Assembly: GCA_964528055.1 (NCBI GenBank)
Contig: CAZGQM010000014.1
Location: forward strand, 27,359 to 91,358
Origin: Geoanaerobacter sp964528055
GTDB taxonomy: Bacteria > Desulfobacterota > Desulfuromonadia > Geobacterales > DSM-12255
DNA: 64,000 nt
Reading direction: 5' to 3'
Shown here piece after piece: positions 55,768 to 64,000 of the stretch. The notes under the pieces are model-generated. The model saw only the letters and a list, made by a program, of their open reading frames with translations, was not told where the DNA came from and ran no database searches. Positions within the stretch are counted from its first letter, which is position 1. Each line of letters starts with the position of its first letter. The translations under genes were made by a program, and so were the position numbers.

Positions 55768-56511
55768 GTGCTTAAGGTAAAGAACGTAAATACCTATTAT
55801 GGCAAGGTCCACGCGCTGAAAAACGTCTCCATCCATCTCAAGGAACGGGAGATAACAGCACTGATCGGAGCCAACGGTGCCGGCAAGACCACCATACTTA
55901 ACACCCTCTCCGGGGTTACCCCCCCCGAGAGCGGTGAGATCATCTTTGCAGACTCCTCCATAGTTGGAATGGAACCGGACCGGATCGTCCGCCTGGGGAT
56001 CTCGCAAGTCCCCGAGGGGCGGCAGGTATTCAAAGGGCTTACGGTTTCCGATAATCTTGAACTGGGCGCTTATCTGCGTTATCAGAACAGAAGCGAAAGG
56101 AACGAGATCCGTAGCGATATGGACAATATCTACGAACTCTTCCCGCGTCTTCTTGAACGGCGCAAACAGATGGCAGGCACTCTGTCCGGAGGAGAGCAGC
56201 AGATGCTCGCCATCGGTCGTGCACTCATGGCACGCCCCAGACTGCTGCTGCTCGACGAGCCTTCCATGGGTCTGGCTCCGCTGGTGGTCCAGGAGATTTT
56301 CTCAGTTATCGAACAGCTCCGTAGCCGAAAAGGGACAACGGTCCTGCTCGTTGAGCAGAATGCCAAGGCAGCTCTCAGAATGGCCGACCGTGCGTATGTA
56401 CTTGAAACAGGCCGAGTGATACTGGAAGGGCCTTCCTACGAGCTCCTAGAGAACAAGGAAGTTCAGAGGGCCTATCTGGGGAAGGAAAAGAAAGAAATTT
56501 GGGAACGTTGA
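55768..56511 (+). CDS. livF: Branched-chain amino acid ABC transporter ATPase LivF
   Basis: A 247-residue ATPase. Walker A GANGAGKTT, LivF-type SQVPEGRQVF, signature LSGGEQQMLAIGRALM, Walker B LLLLDEPSMGLAP, VEQNAKAAL. The GTG at 55768 (MLKVKNVNTYYGKV) is favoured, with AAGGG upstream; a TTG 21 bases earlier overlaps livG. It completes the LivFGHM transporter. Confidence 0.9.
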   Translation: MLKVKNVNTYYGKVHALKNVSIHLKEREITALIGANGAGKTTILNTLSGVTPPESGEIIFADSSIVGMEPDRIVRLGISQVPEGRQVFKGLTVSDNLELGAYLRYQNRSERNEIRSDMDNIYELFPRLLERRKQMAGTLSGGEQQMLAIGRALMARPRLLLLDEPSMGLAPLVVQEIFSVIEQLRSRKGTTVLLVEQNAKAALRMADRAYVLETGRVILEGPSYELLENKEVQRAYLGKEKKEIWER

Positions 56512-56652
56512 ATTATTCCGAATTCAACTCAAGGACGAAATCGGGGCAGAGAGGACTGAACGACTAAGGGGTTCAATACAGGTGCGTTTAGGAGCTGGTC
56601 GCGATGTCGTTGATGATCGCTCCTTGATCTGGAATTGATATGCGGGGGAGTT

Positions 56653-57954
56653 ATGGGAATATGGGATCCGGAACATGAATGCATGCCACGTGAAGAGATT
56701 GAACAGCTGCAGCAAGAGCGGCTGCAGGCAATCCTTCATCGGGCATACAAGAACGTAACCTGCTACCGTAACAAGTTCAACGAGGCTGGGGTTGATCCTG
56801 ACGATGTCCGCACGGTGTCGGATCTTTCAAAGCTTCCGTTTACCTCAAAAGAGGACCTGCGTCTGAACTACCCGTACGGCATGTTTGCCGTGCCGCTCCG
56901 CGAGGTGGTAAGGATACACTCTTCATCAGGCACAACCGGCAAACCGACTGTAGTCGGTTACACCAAAAACGACATACGGACCTGGTCGAATCTGGTTGCA
57001 CGCTTTATGACCGCTGCAGGTGTGACGCACGACGACGTGGTGCAGGTTGCCTTCGGTTACGGGATGTTCACCGGAGCCTTCGGCCTTCATTACGGTGCAG
57101 AGACGATAGGTGCCTCGGTCATCCCGATGGGTGGCGGCAATACCGAGAAGCAGATAATGATCATGCAGGACTACAAGTCAACGGTTATGGTCTGCACACC
57201 AAGTTATGCTATCACACTGGCCGACAGGATGGAGAAGCTTGGCATAGATCCAAAAGGGCTCTCTCTCAGGGTCGGCCTTTTCGGCGGCGAGCCGTGGTCA
57301 GAGGCAATGCGGTCTGAGATCGAGATGAGGCTCAGCATCAGCGCAACCGACAACTATGGACTATCAGAGATACTCGGTCCGGGGGTTGCAGGGGAGTGCC
57401 GGCACAAATGCGGGATGCATATCTTTGAGGATGCCTTCATCCCCGAGATTATCGATCCGGAGAGCTGTGAGGTACTGCCTCCCGGCAGTGTGGGTGAACT
57501 TGTACTCACAACACTTACAAAGGAAGCCTTCCCGATGATCCGTTACCGGACACGGGATATCACCAGCCTGGTGTATGACAGATGCGAATGCGGTCGGACC
57601 ATGGTCAGGATGATGAAGACCATGGGGCGGAGCGACGACATGCTGATCATCAAGGGGGTCAATGTCTACCCTTCCCAGATCGAAGAGGTTCTTGTTGCCA
57701 TAGAAGGTTGTGAGCCGCACTATCAGCTGGTTGTAGATCGAAAAGGTGCCCAGGATTCGTTGGAGGTTCAGATAGAGGTCACCGAGAATATCTTCTTTGA
57801 CGAAATGAAGATGCAGCGTGCCTTTCTTGAAAAGGTTGAGAAGCGGATAGAATCGGTGATAGGGGTTGGGGTTACCGTCAAACTGGTTGAGCCAAACAGC
57901 TTCCCCCGCTATGAAGGGAAGGCAACGAGGGTTGTTGACAACAGGAACAACTGA
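56653..57954 (+). CDS. paaK: Phenylacetate-CoA ligase, second copy
   Basis: A 433-residue PaaK-family ligase. RIHSSSGTTGKPTVVGYT, TDNYGLSEILGPG and MGRSDDMLIIKGVNVYPSQI match the first copy. It ends the iorAB-paaK-ACT-liv gene set, about 140 bases after livF, so it may have its own promoter. The ATG at 56653 gives MGIWDPEHECMPREEI; GGGGGAG is very close to this ATG, so a TTG at 56635 remains possible. The two ligases may activate different aryl or acyl acids. Confidence 0.88.
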   Translation: MGIWDPEHECMPREEIEQLQQERLQAILHRAYKNVTCYRNKFNEAGVDPDDVRTVSDLSKLPFTSKEDLRLNYPYGMFAVPLREVVRIHSSSGTTGKPTVVGYTKNDIRTWSNLVARFMTAAGVTHDDVVQVAFGYGMFTGAFGLHYGAETIGASVIPMGGGNTEKQIMIMQDYKSTVMVCTPSYAITLADRMEKLGIDPKGLSLRVGLFGGEPWSEAMRSEIEMRLSISATDNYGLSEILGPGVAGECRHKCGMHIFEDAFIPEIIDPESCEVLPPGSVGELVLTTLTKEAFPMIRYRTRDITSLVYDRCECGRTMVRMMKTMGRSDDMLIIKGVNVYPSQIEEVLVAIEGCEPHYQLVVDRKGAQDSLEVQIEVTENIFFDEMKMQRAFLEKVEKRIESVIGVGVTVKLVEPNSFPRYEGKATRVVDNRNN

Positions 57955-58163
57955 ACGCAGGCGTATACTAAAGCAGGGGTCTCCTGAAGGAGATATCAGT
58001 TGACTTTCAGGCAGCTGTCTGGCTAAATAAACAGCTTGATTTATTGTAAGACGGCATATCCTTGGCTTTTTGTCTTGTATCCTTTGCGGACAGATATTGG
58101 TCTAACTAGCTAATGAGTATATTATATTCGGTATAAGTAAATCCAATCGGGAGAGAGCGAAAG

Positions 58164-59459
58164 ATGCAGATTACCGTTGAAGAGTTAAGTTCTGTAAAGA
58201 AGAAGATTAATTTTGAGATCCCGGCTGAACGTGTATCCAGCGAGATTGCGAAGGCTTATGAAAAGATTCGAAAGAGTGCCTCCATAAAGGGATTCAGGAA
58301 GGGGAAGGCCCCTCAGTCGCATATTGAGAAGCACTATTGTGATGTAATGGCTGAAGATGTGCTTCGTAATCTCTTTAACGAGACCTATTTCAAGGCGCTG
58401 GGTGATCACAAGGTGGTACCCGTATCCCATCCGCAGCTTGAAAGTGATGATGTCGTTCGTGGTCAAGCATTGAAGTTTTCGGCAACGGTTGACGTAATGC
58501 CGGAAGTAGCGAATGTCGTGTATAAAGGGTTGAAGGTTGCCAGGGAGCAGTATCTGGACGACCCGGCAAAGGTTGAAGAGCGTATACAGAAGATTCGTGA
58601 GAATATGGCTGAATATTCACCGGCCGAAGCCGGCTATGCGGCTGCGCTGGGGGATATGGTCGTAATGGATTTCACCGGTTCCCTTGACGGCGTGCCGTTC
58701 GAAGGTGGCCAAGGTGAGGATCATCAGCTTCTGCTTGGCTCCGGAAACTTCATTCCTGGCTTTGAGGATCAGCTTATCGGCATGACAGCTGGGACCGACA
58801 AGGATATTGCTGTCACCTTTCCTGCAGAGTATCATTCACAGGATCTAGCCGGCAAAGATGCAACCTTTGCCATCAAGCTCAAGGAGATAAAAACCCGGGT
58901 TCTCCCTGAAATCGATGACGATTTTGCCAAGGAGATGGGCGAGTTCGACACCCTGGAGCAGTTGCGGGCAAAGCTGGCTGAAACCATCGAGAAACAGGAA
59001 AAGGAGCGTATTGAGTCCGACCTGCGCGAACAGATTGTAAAGGCCCTGGTGGAGAGGAATCCGCTGGAGGTTCCTGCGTCACTTGTCGACAGGCAGCTTG
59101 ACCACATGCTCGAAAGTGCCAAAAAGCGTCTGTCGTCGCAGAGGCTCACACTTGAGATGATGGGGATGGATGATGCGAAGTACAAGTCTGAGTTCCGAGA
59201 CGTTGGCGAGCAGAAGGTCAAGAGCTCGCTCCTTCTGAGCGCTCTTGCACGGCAGGAGGAGATAAAGGTTGAAGAGTCTGACATTGACGGGCAGTTGAAA
59301 AAAATTGCTGAAGAAAATGGACAGAACTTCGATAAGCTTAAGGAGTTCTATACGAACAACGAACAGGCTCATGAGACAATAATAGACTATCTCATTGATG
59401 AAAAGGTATTTTCGTTCCTGATTGCAAATATCGAAATAAGCGAAACCGTCCCGGCCTGA
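58164..59459 (+). CDS. tig: Trigger factor
   Basis: A 431-residue ribosome-bound chaperone and prolyl isomerase. N-terminal ribosome-binding signature GFRKGKAPQSHIEKHY, central FKBP-like domain (MVVMDFTGSLDGVPFEGG, IPGFEDQLIGM), and C-terminal helical chaperone domain. GGGAGAG lies before the ATG. It opens the conserved tig-clpP-clpX-lon set, 40 bases ahead of clpP. The 210 bases before it hold its promoter; TTGACT-N18-TAAATA near 58012 is one candidate. Confidence 0.95.
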   Translation: MQITVEELSSVKKKINFEIPAERVSSEIAKAYEKIRKSASIKGFRKGKAPQSHIEKHYCDVMAEDVLRNLFNETYFKALGDHKVVPVSHPQLESDDVVRGQALKFSATVDVMPEVANVVYKGLKVAREQYLDDPAKVEERIQKIRENMAEYSPAEAGYAAALGDMVVMDFTGSLDGVPFEGGQGEDHQLLLGSGNFIPGFEDQLIGMTAGTDKDIAVTFPAEYHSQDLAGKDATFAIKLKEIKTRVLPEIDDDFAKEMGEFDTLEQLRAKLAETIEKQEKERIESDLREQIVKALVERNPLEVPASLVDRQLDHMLESAKKRLSSQRLTLEMMGMDDAKYKSEFRDVGEQKVKSSLLLSALARQEEIKVEESDIDGQLKKIAEENGQNFDKLKEFYTNNEQAHETIIDYLIDEKVFSFLIANIEISETVPA

Positions 59460-59498
59460 TACAATGGCTGCTAATTGACAGAGAAATAGGAGTGATAC

Positions 59499-60101
59499 AT
59501 GCTGGTACCGGTAGTCGTGGAACAGACAGGAAGAGGTGAACGTTCCTACGATATATATTCCCGACTTCTCAAGGACCGAATCATCTTTCTTGGCGGGCAG
59601 ATAGACGATCATATTTCGAATCTGGTAATTGCACAGCTGCTCTTCCTTGAAGCGGAAGATCCGGACAAGGACATACATCTCTATATCAACTCTCCGGGTG
59701 GGGTCGTTACATCGGGGCTGGCCATTTACGACACCATGCAGTACATAAAGCCTCCTGTCGCAACTATCTGCGTTGGTCAGGCAGCCTCCATGGCGGCGCT
59801 TCTTCTCTGTGCAGGTGAGAAGGGGAAACGCTACAGTCTCAATAACTCCCGTATCATGATCCACCAGCCTCTGGGAGGCTTCCAGGGTCAGGCCACCGAC
59901 ATACATATCCAGGCGCAGGAGATCCTCCGGCTCAAACAGAGGCTCAGCGAGATGCTCGCCTCACATACTGGGCAGCCGCTGGAGAAGGTTCAGTCTGATA
60001 CCGAGCGTGATTACTTTATGTCTGGAGAAGAGGCCTGCAGCTATGGTATCATTGATTCCATAATGAGCAGAAACACCCTCGGTGTTGGAGGTGCCAAGTG
60101 A
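59499..60101 (+). CDS. clpP: ATP-dependent Clp protease proteolytic subunit
   Basis: A 200-residue serine protease. Catalytic Ser in GQAASMAALLL, His in MIHQPLGGFQGQA, and Asp in TERDYFMS. Tetradecamers degrade proteins unfolded by ClpX. AGGAG precedes the ATG. It overlaps clpX through GTGA. Confidence 0.96.
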   Translation: MLVPVVVEQTGRGERSYDIYSRLLKDRIIFLGGQIDDHISNLVIAQLLFLEAEDPDKDIHLYINSPGGVVTSGLAIYDTMQYIKPPVATICVGQAASMAALLLCAGEKGKRYSLNNSRIMIHQPLGGFQGQATDIHIQAQEILRLKQRLSEMLASHTGQPLEKVQSDTERDYFMSGEEACSYGIIDSIMSRNTLGVGGAK

Positions 60102-61351
60102 GTAGAAGAGACGACAGGACCGAAAATCTGATTTGCTCGTTTTGCGGCAAGAGTCAGGATGAGGTGAAGAAGCTCATTGCAGGTCCTACGGTATATATCT
60201 GCGACGAGTGCATCGAGCTCTGTAACGACATCATAGCCGAGGAGTCAAAGCTCGAAGAGGCGATGAGTCCTGATATCCGCAAGCTTCCAAAGCCTCATGA
60301 AATCAAGGATGTTCTCGATGAGTACGTGGTTGGCCAGGACCGTGCCAAGAAAACCCTCGCAGTAGCGGTCTACAACCACTACAAGCGTGTCGAGGCAATG
60401 GGGAAGCCCTCCGACGTGGAGATGCAGAAGAGCAACATTCTATTGCTCGGCCCTACCGGTTCCGGCAAGACCCTGCTGGCCCAGACCCTTGCCCGTATCC
60501 TCAAGGTTCCCTTTGCCATGGCTGATGCCACCAACCTCACTGAAGCCGGCTACGTGGGCGAGGATGTGGAGAACATCATTCTGAACCTGCTCCAGGCATC
60601 TGATTACGATGTGGAGAAGGCGCAGAAGGGGATCATTTACATTGACGAGATCGACAAGATCGCCCGTAAGTCAGATTCTCCGTCGATTACCAGGGATGTA
60701 TCAGGAGAGGGGGTGCAGCAGGCACTCCTGAAGATCATCGAAGGTACCATTGCCAGCGTACCTCCGAAGGGTGGTCGCAAGCATCCGCAGCAGGAGTTCC
60801 TCAAGGTCGATACCACCAATATCCTTTTTATCTGTGGCGGAGCCTTTGCAGGACTTGATAATATCATTCAGCAGCGTATCGGGGTTAAGACCCTTGGTTT
60901 CGGCGCCGAGGTCAAGAGAAGGGCAGAAAAGAAAAGCGGCGAACTGCTTGCCGAGGTGACTCCTGAAGACCTGCTCAAGTTCGGTTTCATTCCGGAGTTT
61001 GTTGGCCGCCTTCCTGTCCTGGCTACCCTCGCCGAATTGAACGAGGAGGCGATGGTTCAGATACTGAAGGAGCCGAAGAACGCCCTTGTGAAACAGTACC
61101 AGAAGCTTTTTGAGATGGAGCATGTGAAACTCAAATTCACCGACGGGTCACTGGTGGCCATCGCAAGAGAGGCGCTCAAGAGGAAGACCGGTGCGAGAGG
61201 ACTACGTTCCATTCTGGAAAACGCAATGCTGGATATCATGTACGAAGTGCCTTCCCAGACCATGGTGAAAGAGGTCGTTATTAATGAGGACGTAATCTAT
61301 CGCAGGGAAAGTCCGATAATAGTGTATGAGAATATGGCGGAGTCAGCATGA
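60098..61351 (+). CDS. clpX: ATP-dependent Clp protease ATPase subunit ClpX
   Basis: A 417-residue AAA+ unfoldase. N-terminal zinc finger CSFCGK...CDECIELC, Walker A LLGPTGSGKTLLAQ, Walker B IIYIDEIDKIA, and the pore-loop GYVGED. The start is a GTG at 60098 overlapping the clpP TGA, with GGAGG upstream. It overlaps lon by ATGA, so clpP, clpX and lon are translated as a coupled set. Confidence 0.96.
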   Translation: MSRRDDRTENLICSFCGKSQDEVKKLIAGPTVYICDECIELCNDIIAEESKLEEAMSPDIRKLPKPHEIKDVLDEYVVGQDRAKKTLAVAVYNHYKRVEAMGKPSDVEMQKSNILLLGPTGSGKTLLAQTLARILKVPFAMADATNLTEAGYVGEDVENIILNLLQASDYDVEKAQKGIIYIDEIDKIARKSDSPSITRDVSGEGVQQALLKIIEGTIASVPPKGGRKHPQQEFLKVDTTNILFICGGAFAGLDNIIQQRIGVKTLGFGAEVKRRAEKKSGELLAEVTPEDLLKFGFIPEFVGRLPVLATLAELNEEAMVQILKEPKNALVKQYQKLFEMEHVKLKFTDGSLVAIAREALKRKTGARGLRSILENAMLDIMYEVPSQTMVKEVVINEDVIYRRESPIIVYENMAESA

Positions 61352-63774
61352 AGGGTGGTAAAATGCCGGTGAACAGTATCAGTCGTCCCAAAAGGGGGGG
61401 TCTCAGCAGATTCCCTCTTTTGCCGTTAAGGGATATGGTAATTTTCCCGAATATGGTTGTACCCCTTTTCGTAGGGCGCGATAAATCGGTGCGTGCTCTG
61501 GAAATGGCTGTCAACAGCGGTAAGGAGGTCTTTCTTGCTGCCCAGATGAATGCCTCGACCGAAGACCCTGCCAATGACGAAATCTATACGGTAGGGACGG
61601 TATGTCACGTTCTTCAGCTCCTGAAACTGCCGGACGGTACGGTGAAGGTGCTGGTAGAGGGTAAGCGCCGTGGAGAGATTGCAGCCTTCATCAATCAAAA
61701 TGACTGTCTGCAGGTAGATGTCAGGGAAATGGCAGAGGTGAACTGTGATGCTACAGAAGTGGAGGCGCTCATCCGTGTCGTTTCATCCACGTTTGAAAAT
61801 TATCTCAAGCTCAATAACAATGCACCTCAGGAAAACATAGAAGCACTCAAGGGAATAGTTGATCCCGGGCTTCTGGCGGATAACATGGTGGTGCATGTGA
61901 CGATGAAACTTGCCGACAAGCAGGAACTCCTGGCGATGGCACCCCCTGTAGAGCGCCTTGAAAAGCTTTTGATCTTTATGGAGGGTGAAATAGAGATCCT
62001 TCAGATCGACAAGAAAATACGAGCCCGTGTCAAGAAACAGATAGAGAAAACCCAGAAGGAGTACTATCTGAATGAGCAGATGCGAGCCATTCAGAAGGAA
62101 CTCGGGAGCAAGGATGACTATAAGCAGGAGATAAAGGAGCTTGAGGAAAAGGCGAAGACGCTTCCCCTTTCCGAAGAGGCTCGCACCAAGGCACTGGCCG
62201 AACTGAAAAAACTCCAGTACATGTCTCCCATGTCTGCAGAGGCGGCGGTGGTAAGGAACTATCTCGACTGGCTCTTTACCCTCCCGTGGGGCAAGCTGAC
62301 CGATGAGCGAGAAGATCTCGGTGAAGCGGAGGAGATTCTCAATGCCGATCATTACGGCCTGGAGAAGGTGAAGGAGAGGATCCTCGAGTTCCTAGCCGTC
62401 AACTCTCTGGTCAAGAGCATGAAAGGGCCGATTCTGTGCCTCCTTGGCCCTCCCGGAGTGGGCAAGACATCTCTGGCCCGTTCGATATCCAGGGCCACGG
62501 GCCGTAATTTCGTAAAGATGTCGCTCGGTGGAGTGCGTGATGAGGCTGAAATCCGAGGTCACCGGAGGACATACATCGGTTCCATGCCGGGAAAGATCGT
62601 CCAGAGCCTGAAAAAGGCAGGGAGTAACAATCCCGTCTTCCTTCTTGACGAGATCGACAAGCTCTCCTCTGATTTTCGGGGAGACCCATCTTCTGCGCTT
62701 CTGGAAGTGCTGGATCCTGAACAGAATGCAACCTTCTCCGATCATTTCATGGACATTGATTATGACCTGTCCAAGGTAATGTTCATTACCACGGCAAATT
62801 CTCTCCATTCAATACCAAGGCCACTCATGGACCGTCTTGAGGTGGTGCGCCTCGAAGGGTACACTGAGGAGGAGAAGCTTCATATTGCTCGGGAGTATCT
62901 CCTTAAGAAGCAGTTAAAGGCACACGGTTTGATGGAGCGGGGTGTTTCCTTTAATGACAGCGCACTTACCGATATAATACGCCACTATACCCGGGAGGCA
63001 GGAGTCAGAAGCCTTGAGAGGGAGATTGCTTCGGTCTGCCGAAAGGTGGCCCGATTGGTTGCTGCCGGTGCAAAAAGGAAATTCGTTATTCGCCCGGCAC
63101 AGATCAGAGAATATCTTGGAGCCTGGAAGTACACGCCTACAGGTCAAGAACGTGGAGAGGCAATAGGTGTTGTGACCGGGCTAGCCTGGACAGAGACTGG
63201 CGGTGACCTGCTGAGCATAGAGGTGGCTGTACTTCCGGGGAACGGAAAACTGACGATTACGGGCAAGCTCGGTGATGTCATGCAGGAGTCTGCTCACGCA
63301 GCTCTTAGCTATGTCCGCTCAAGGGCCCAGCTGCTCGGTTTGGCTCGTGATTTTTACCGCCATTATGATCTGCATATACATGTCCCTGAAGGCGCCATCC
63401 CCAAGGACGGTCCATCGGCAGGTATCACTATGGCTACAGCCCTTGCCTCCGCCCTCACCGGGATGCCGGTACGTAGCAGTATTGCCATGACCGGAGAGAT
63501 AACCCTTCGTGGCAGGGTTCTTCCCATTGGAGGTCTTAAGGATAAGCTCTTGGCGGCGCGTCGTGGTCAGGTCAAGACCGTTATTATCCCGCAGGAAAAC
63601 GAAAAGTCCCTTCAGGAGATCCCTGCTGACCTTCTCAAGGGGGTTAAGGTATTGCTGGTGAGTCATATGGATGAGGTGCTTGCTGCCTCCCTGGTGGGGG
63701 ATATGGACCCTTCCTGGCGGGTCCCTTCACCCGAGTCGCAACGGAAGGCATTGGTCGCGACTATTGCCCATTGA
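61348..63774 (+). CDS. lon: ATP-dependent protease La (Lon)
   Basis: An 808-residue protease. N-terminal substrate domain (FPLLPLRDMVIFPNMVVPLF), Walker A LLGPPGVGKTSLARSI, Walker B PVFLLDEIDKL, and C-terminal protease domain with the catalytic Ser in PKDGPSAGITMATAL and Lys in GGLKDKLLAARRG. It degrades misfolded and regulatory proteins. The ATG overlaps the clpX stop by 4 bases. A tRNA pair follows after about 85 bases. Confidence 0.96.
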   Translation: MKGGKMPVNSISRPKRGGLSRFPLLPLRDMVIFPNMVVPLFVGRDKSVRALEMAVNSGKEVFLAAQMNASTEDPANDEIYTVGTVCHVLQLLKLPDGTVKVLVEGKRRGEIAAFINQNDCLQVDVREMAEVNCDATEVEALIRVVSSTFENYLKLNNNAPQENIEALKGIVDPGLLADNMVVHVTMKLADKQELLAMAPPVERLEKLLIFMEGEIEILQIDKKIRARVKKQIEKTQKEYYLNEQMRAIQKELGSKDDYKQEIKELEEKAKTLPLSEEARTKALAELKKLQYMSPMSAEAAVVRNYLDWLFTLPWGKLTDEREDLGEAEEILNADHYGLEKVKERILEFLAVNSLVKSMKGPILCLLGPPGVGKTSLARSISRATGRNFVKMSLGGVRDEAEIRGHRRTYIGSMPGKIVQSLKKAGSNNPVFLLDEIDKLSSDFRGDPSSALLEVLDPEQNATFSDHFMDIDYDLSKVMFITTANSLHSIPRPLMDRLEVVRLEGYTEEEKLHIAREYLLKKQLKAHGLMERGVSFNDSALTDIIRHYTREAGVRSLEREIASVCRKVARLVAAGAKRKFVIRPAQIREYLGAWKYTPTGQERGEAIGVVTGLAWTETGGDLLSIEVAVLPGNGKLTITGKLGDVMQESAHAALSYVRSRAQLLGLARDFYRHYDLHIHVPEGAIPKDGPSAGITMATALASALTGMPVRSSIAMTGEITLRGRVLPIGGLKDKLLAARRGQVKTVIIPQENEKSLQEIPADLLKGVKVLLVSHMDEVLAASLVGDMDPSWRVPSPESQRKALVATIAH

Positions 63775-63797
63775 ATCAAGACGATACAAAAAATGCC

Positions 63798-63827
63798 TTG
63801 ACACAATGGAAGGTGCTTTGTTATAAG
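63798..63827 (+). promoter_or_regulatory. Promoter for the tRNA-Asp/tRNA-Val unit
   Basis: TTGACA (63798-63803), a 17-base spacer and TTATAA (63821-63826), or TATAAG with an 18-base spacer. It lies about 30 bases before the tRNA-Asp 5' end. A near-consensus sigma-70 promoter, as expected for stable RNA. Confidence 0.8.
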
Positions 63828-63858
63828 ACTGTTTCTGTTTTGTTGAATAGTTTTTCAC

Positions 63859-63935
63859 GGGGTAGTAGCTCAGTCGGTTAGAGTGCCGGCCTGTCACGCC
63901 GGAGGTCGCGGGTTCGAGCCCCGTCTGCCCCGCCA
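63859..63935 (+). tRNA. tRNA-Asp (anticodon GUC)
   Basis: A full cloverleaf of 77 bases: acceptor GGGGTAG pairs with CTGCCCC, D arm AGCTCAGTCGGTTAGAG, anticodon loop CTGTCAC with GTC, T arm GCGGGTTCGAGCCCCGT, and an encoded CCA end. Confidence 0.97.
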
Positions 63936-63945
63936 CTTAAGTTTA

Positions 63946-64000
63946 GGGCGAATAGCTCAGCTGGGAGAGCGCCAGCCTTACAAGCTGGATGTCACAGGTT
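63946..64000 (+). tRNA. tRNA-Val (anticodon UAC), cut by window end
   Basis: Begins GGGCGAATAGCTCAGCTGGG. The anticodon loop CTTACAA gives TAC. The sequence stops in the T arm at the window edge. It starts 10 bases after tRNA-Asp, in the same transcript. Confidence 0.95.

Noticed and set aside
63727..63936. Minus-strand open frame reading LEPATSGVTGRHSNRLSYYP
   Set aside because: It is the antisense of the tRNA-Asp gene and the lon 3' end, a well-known false ORF.

Overview
The window looks like a draft scaffold from a Geobacter-type member of the Desulfuromonadota. The signs are CXXCH cytochromes, two GEMM-type riboswitches ahead of a triheme cytochrome, a short recN-linked N-acetylglutamate synthase, an iorAB/paaK/liv cluster, and the order tig-clpP-clpX-lon-tRNA-Asp-tRNA-Val. 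A 100-base run of N (27790-27889) marks an assembly gap. The genus is inferred from gene content only.

Layout. 1-4.8 kb: two divergent paralogues of a proton-pumping NuoL/HyfB-type membrane subunit, separated by a MazEF-like toxin-antitoxin pair and an HTH-EIIA regulator coupled by a 4-base overlap to the second paralogue. 4.9-9.3 kb: two overlapping DEAD-box helicases, a HIT protein, two lipoproteins and an SGNH esterase. 9.4-10.9 kb: genomic debris with a BrnTA pair between two 47-bp direct repeats, degenerate ORFs and a truncated gene. 11.0-33.5 kb: the most distinctive block, all on the minus strand except one gene: pfaD-pfaA-pfaC-oleA-oleB, a plus-strand unknown gene, then oleC-oleD-sfsA. 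It joins a PUFA-synthase-like iterative polyketide/fatty acid synthase to a complete OleABCD head-to-head hydrocarbon pathway. 33.8-44.0 kb: polysaccharide deacetylase, phosphofructokinase, the riboswitch-controlled triheme cytochrome, rarA, glycogen phosphorylase, nadK, a palindromic element, recN and argA-like. 44.1-46.3 kb: small ORF, alpha/beta hydrolase, decayed tyrosine recombinase and monoheme cytochrome c. 46.5-58.0 kb: iorAB, two paaK paralogues, an ACT protein and a livJJHMGF transporter, a likely module for taking up and oxidising aromatic or branched amino acids to acyl-CoA thioesters. 58.2-64.0 kb: trigger factor, ClpP, ClpX, Lon, then tRNA-Asp and a truncated tRNA-Val.

How genes work together. 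PfaA (KS-AT-tandem ACP-KR-DH), PfaC (KS-CLF-AT-DH-DH) and PfaD (enoyl reductase) should build a polyunsaturated acyl chain. OleA would condense two acyl thioesters head to head, OleD reduce the beta-ketoacid, OleC close a beta-lactone and OleB decarboxylate it to a long polyunsaturated olefin. GTGA or 2-nt junctions couple many of these genes. The PfaB-type acyltransferase is fused into PfaC, and no phosphopantetheinyl transferase (PfaE) lies in the window. The product is inferred, not shown.
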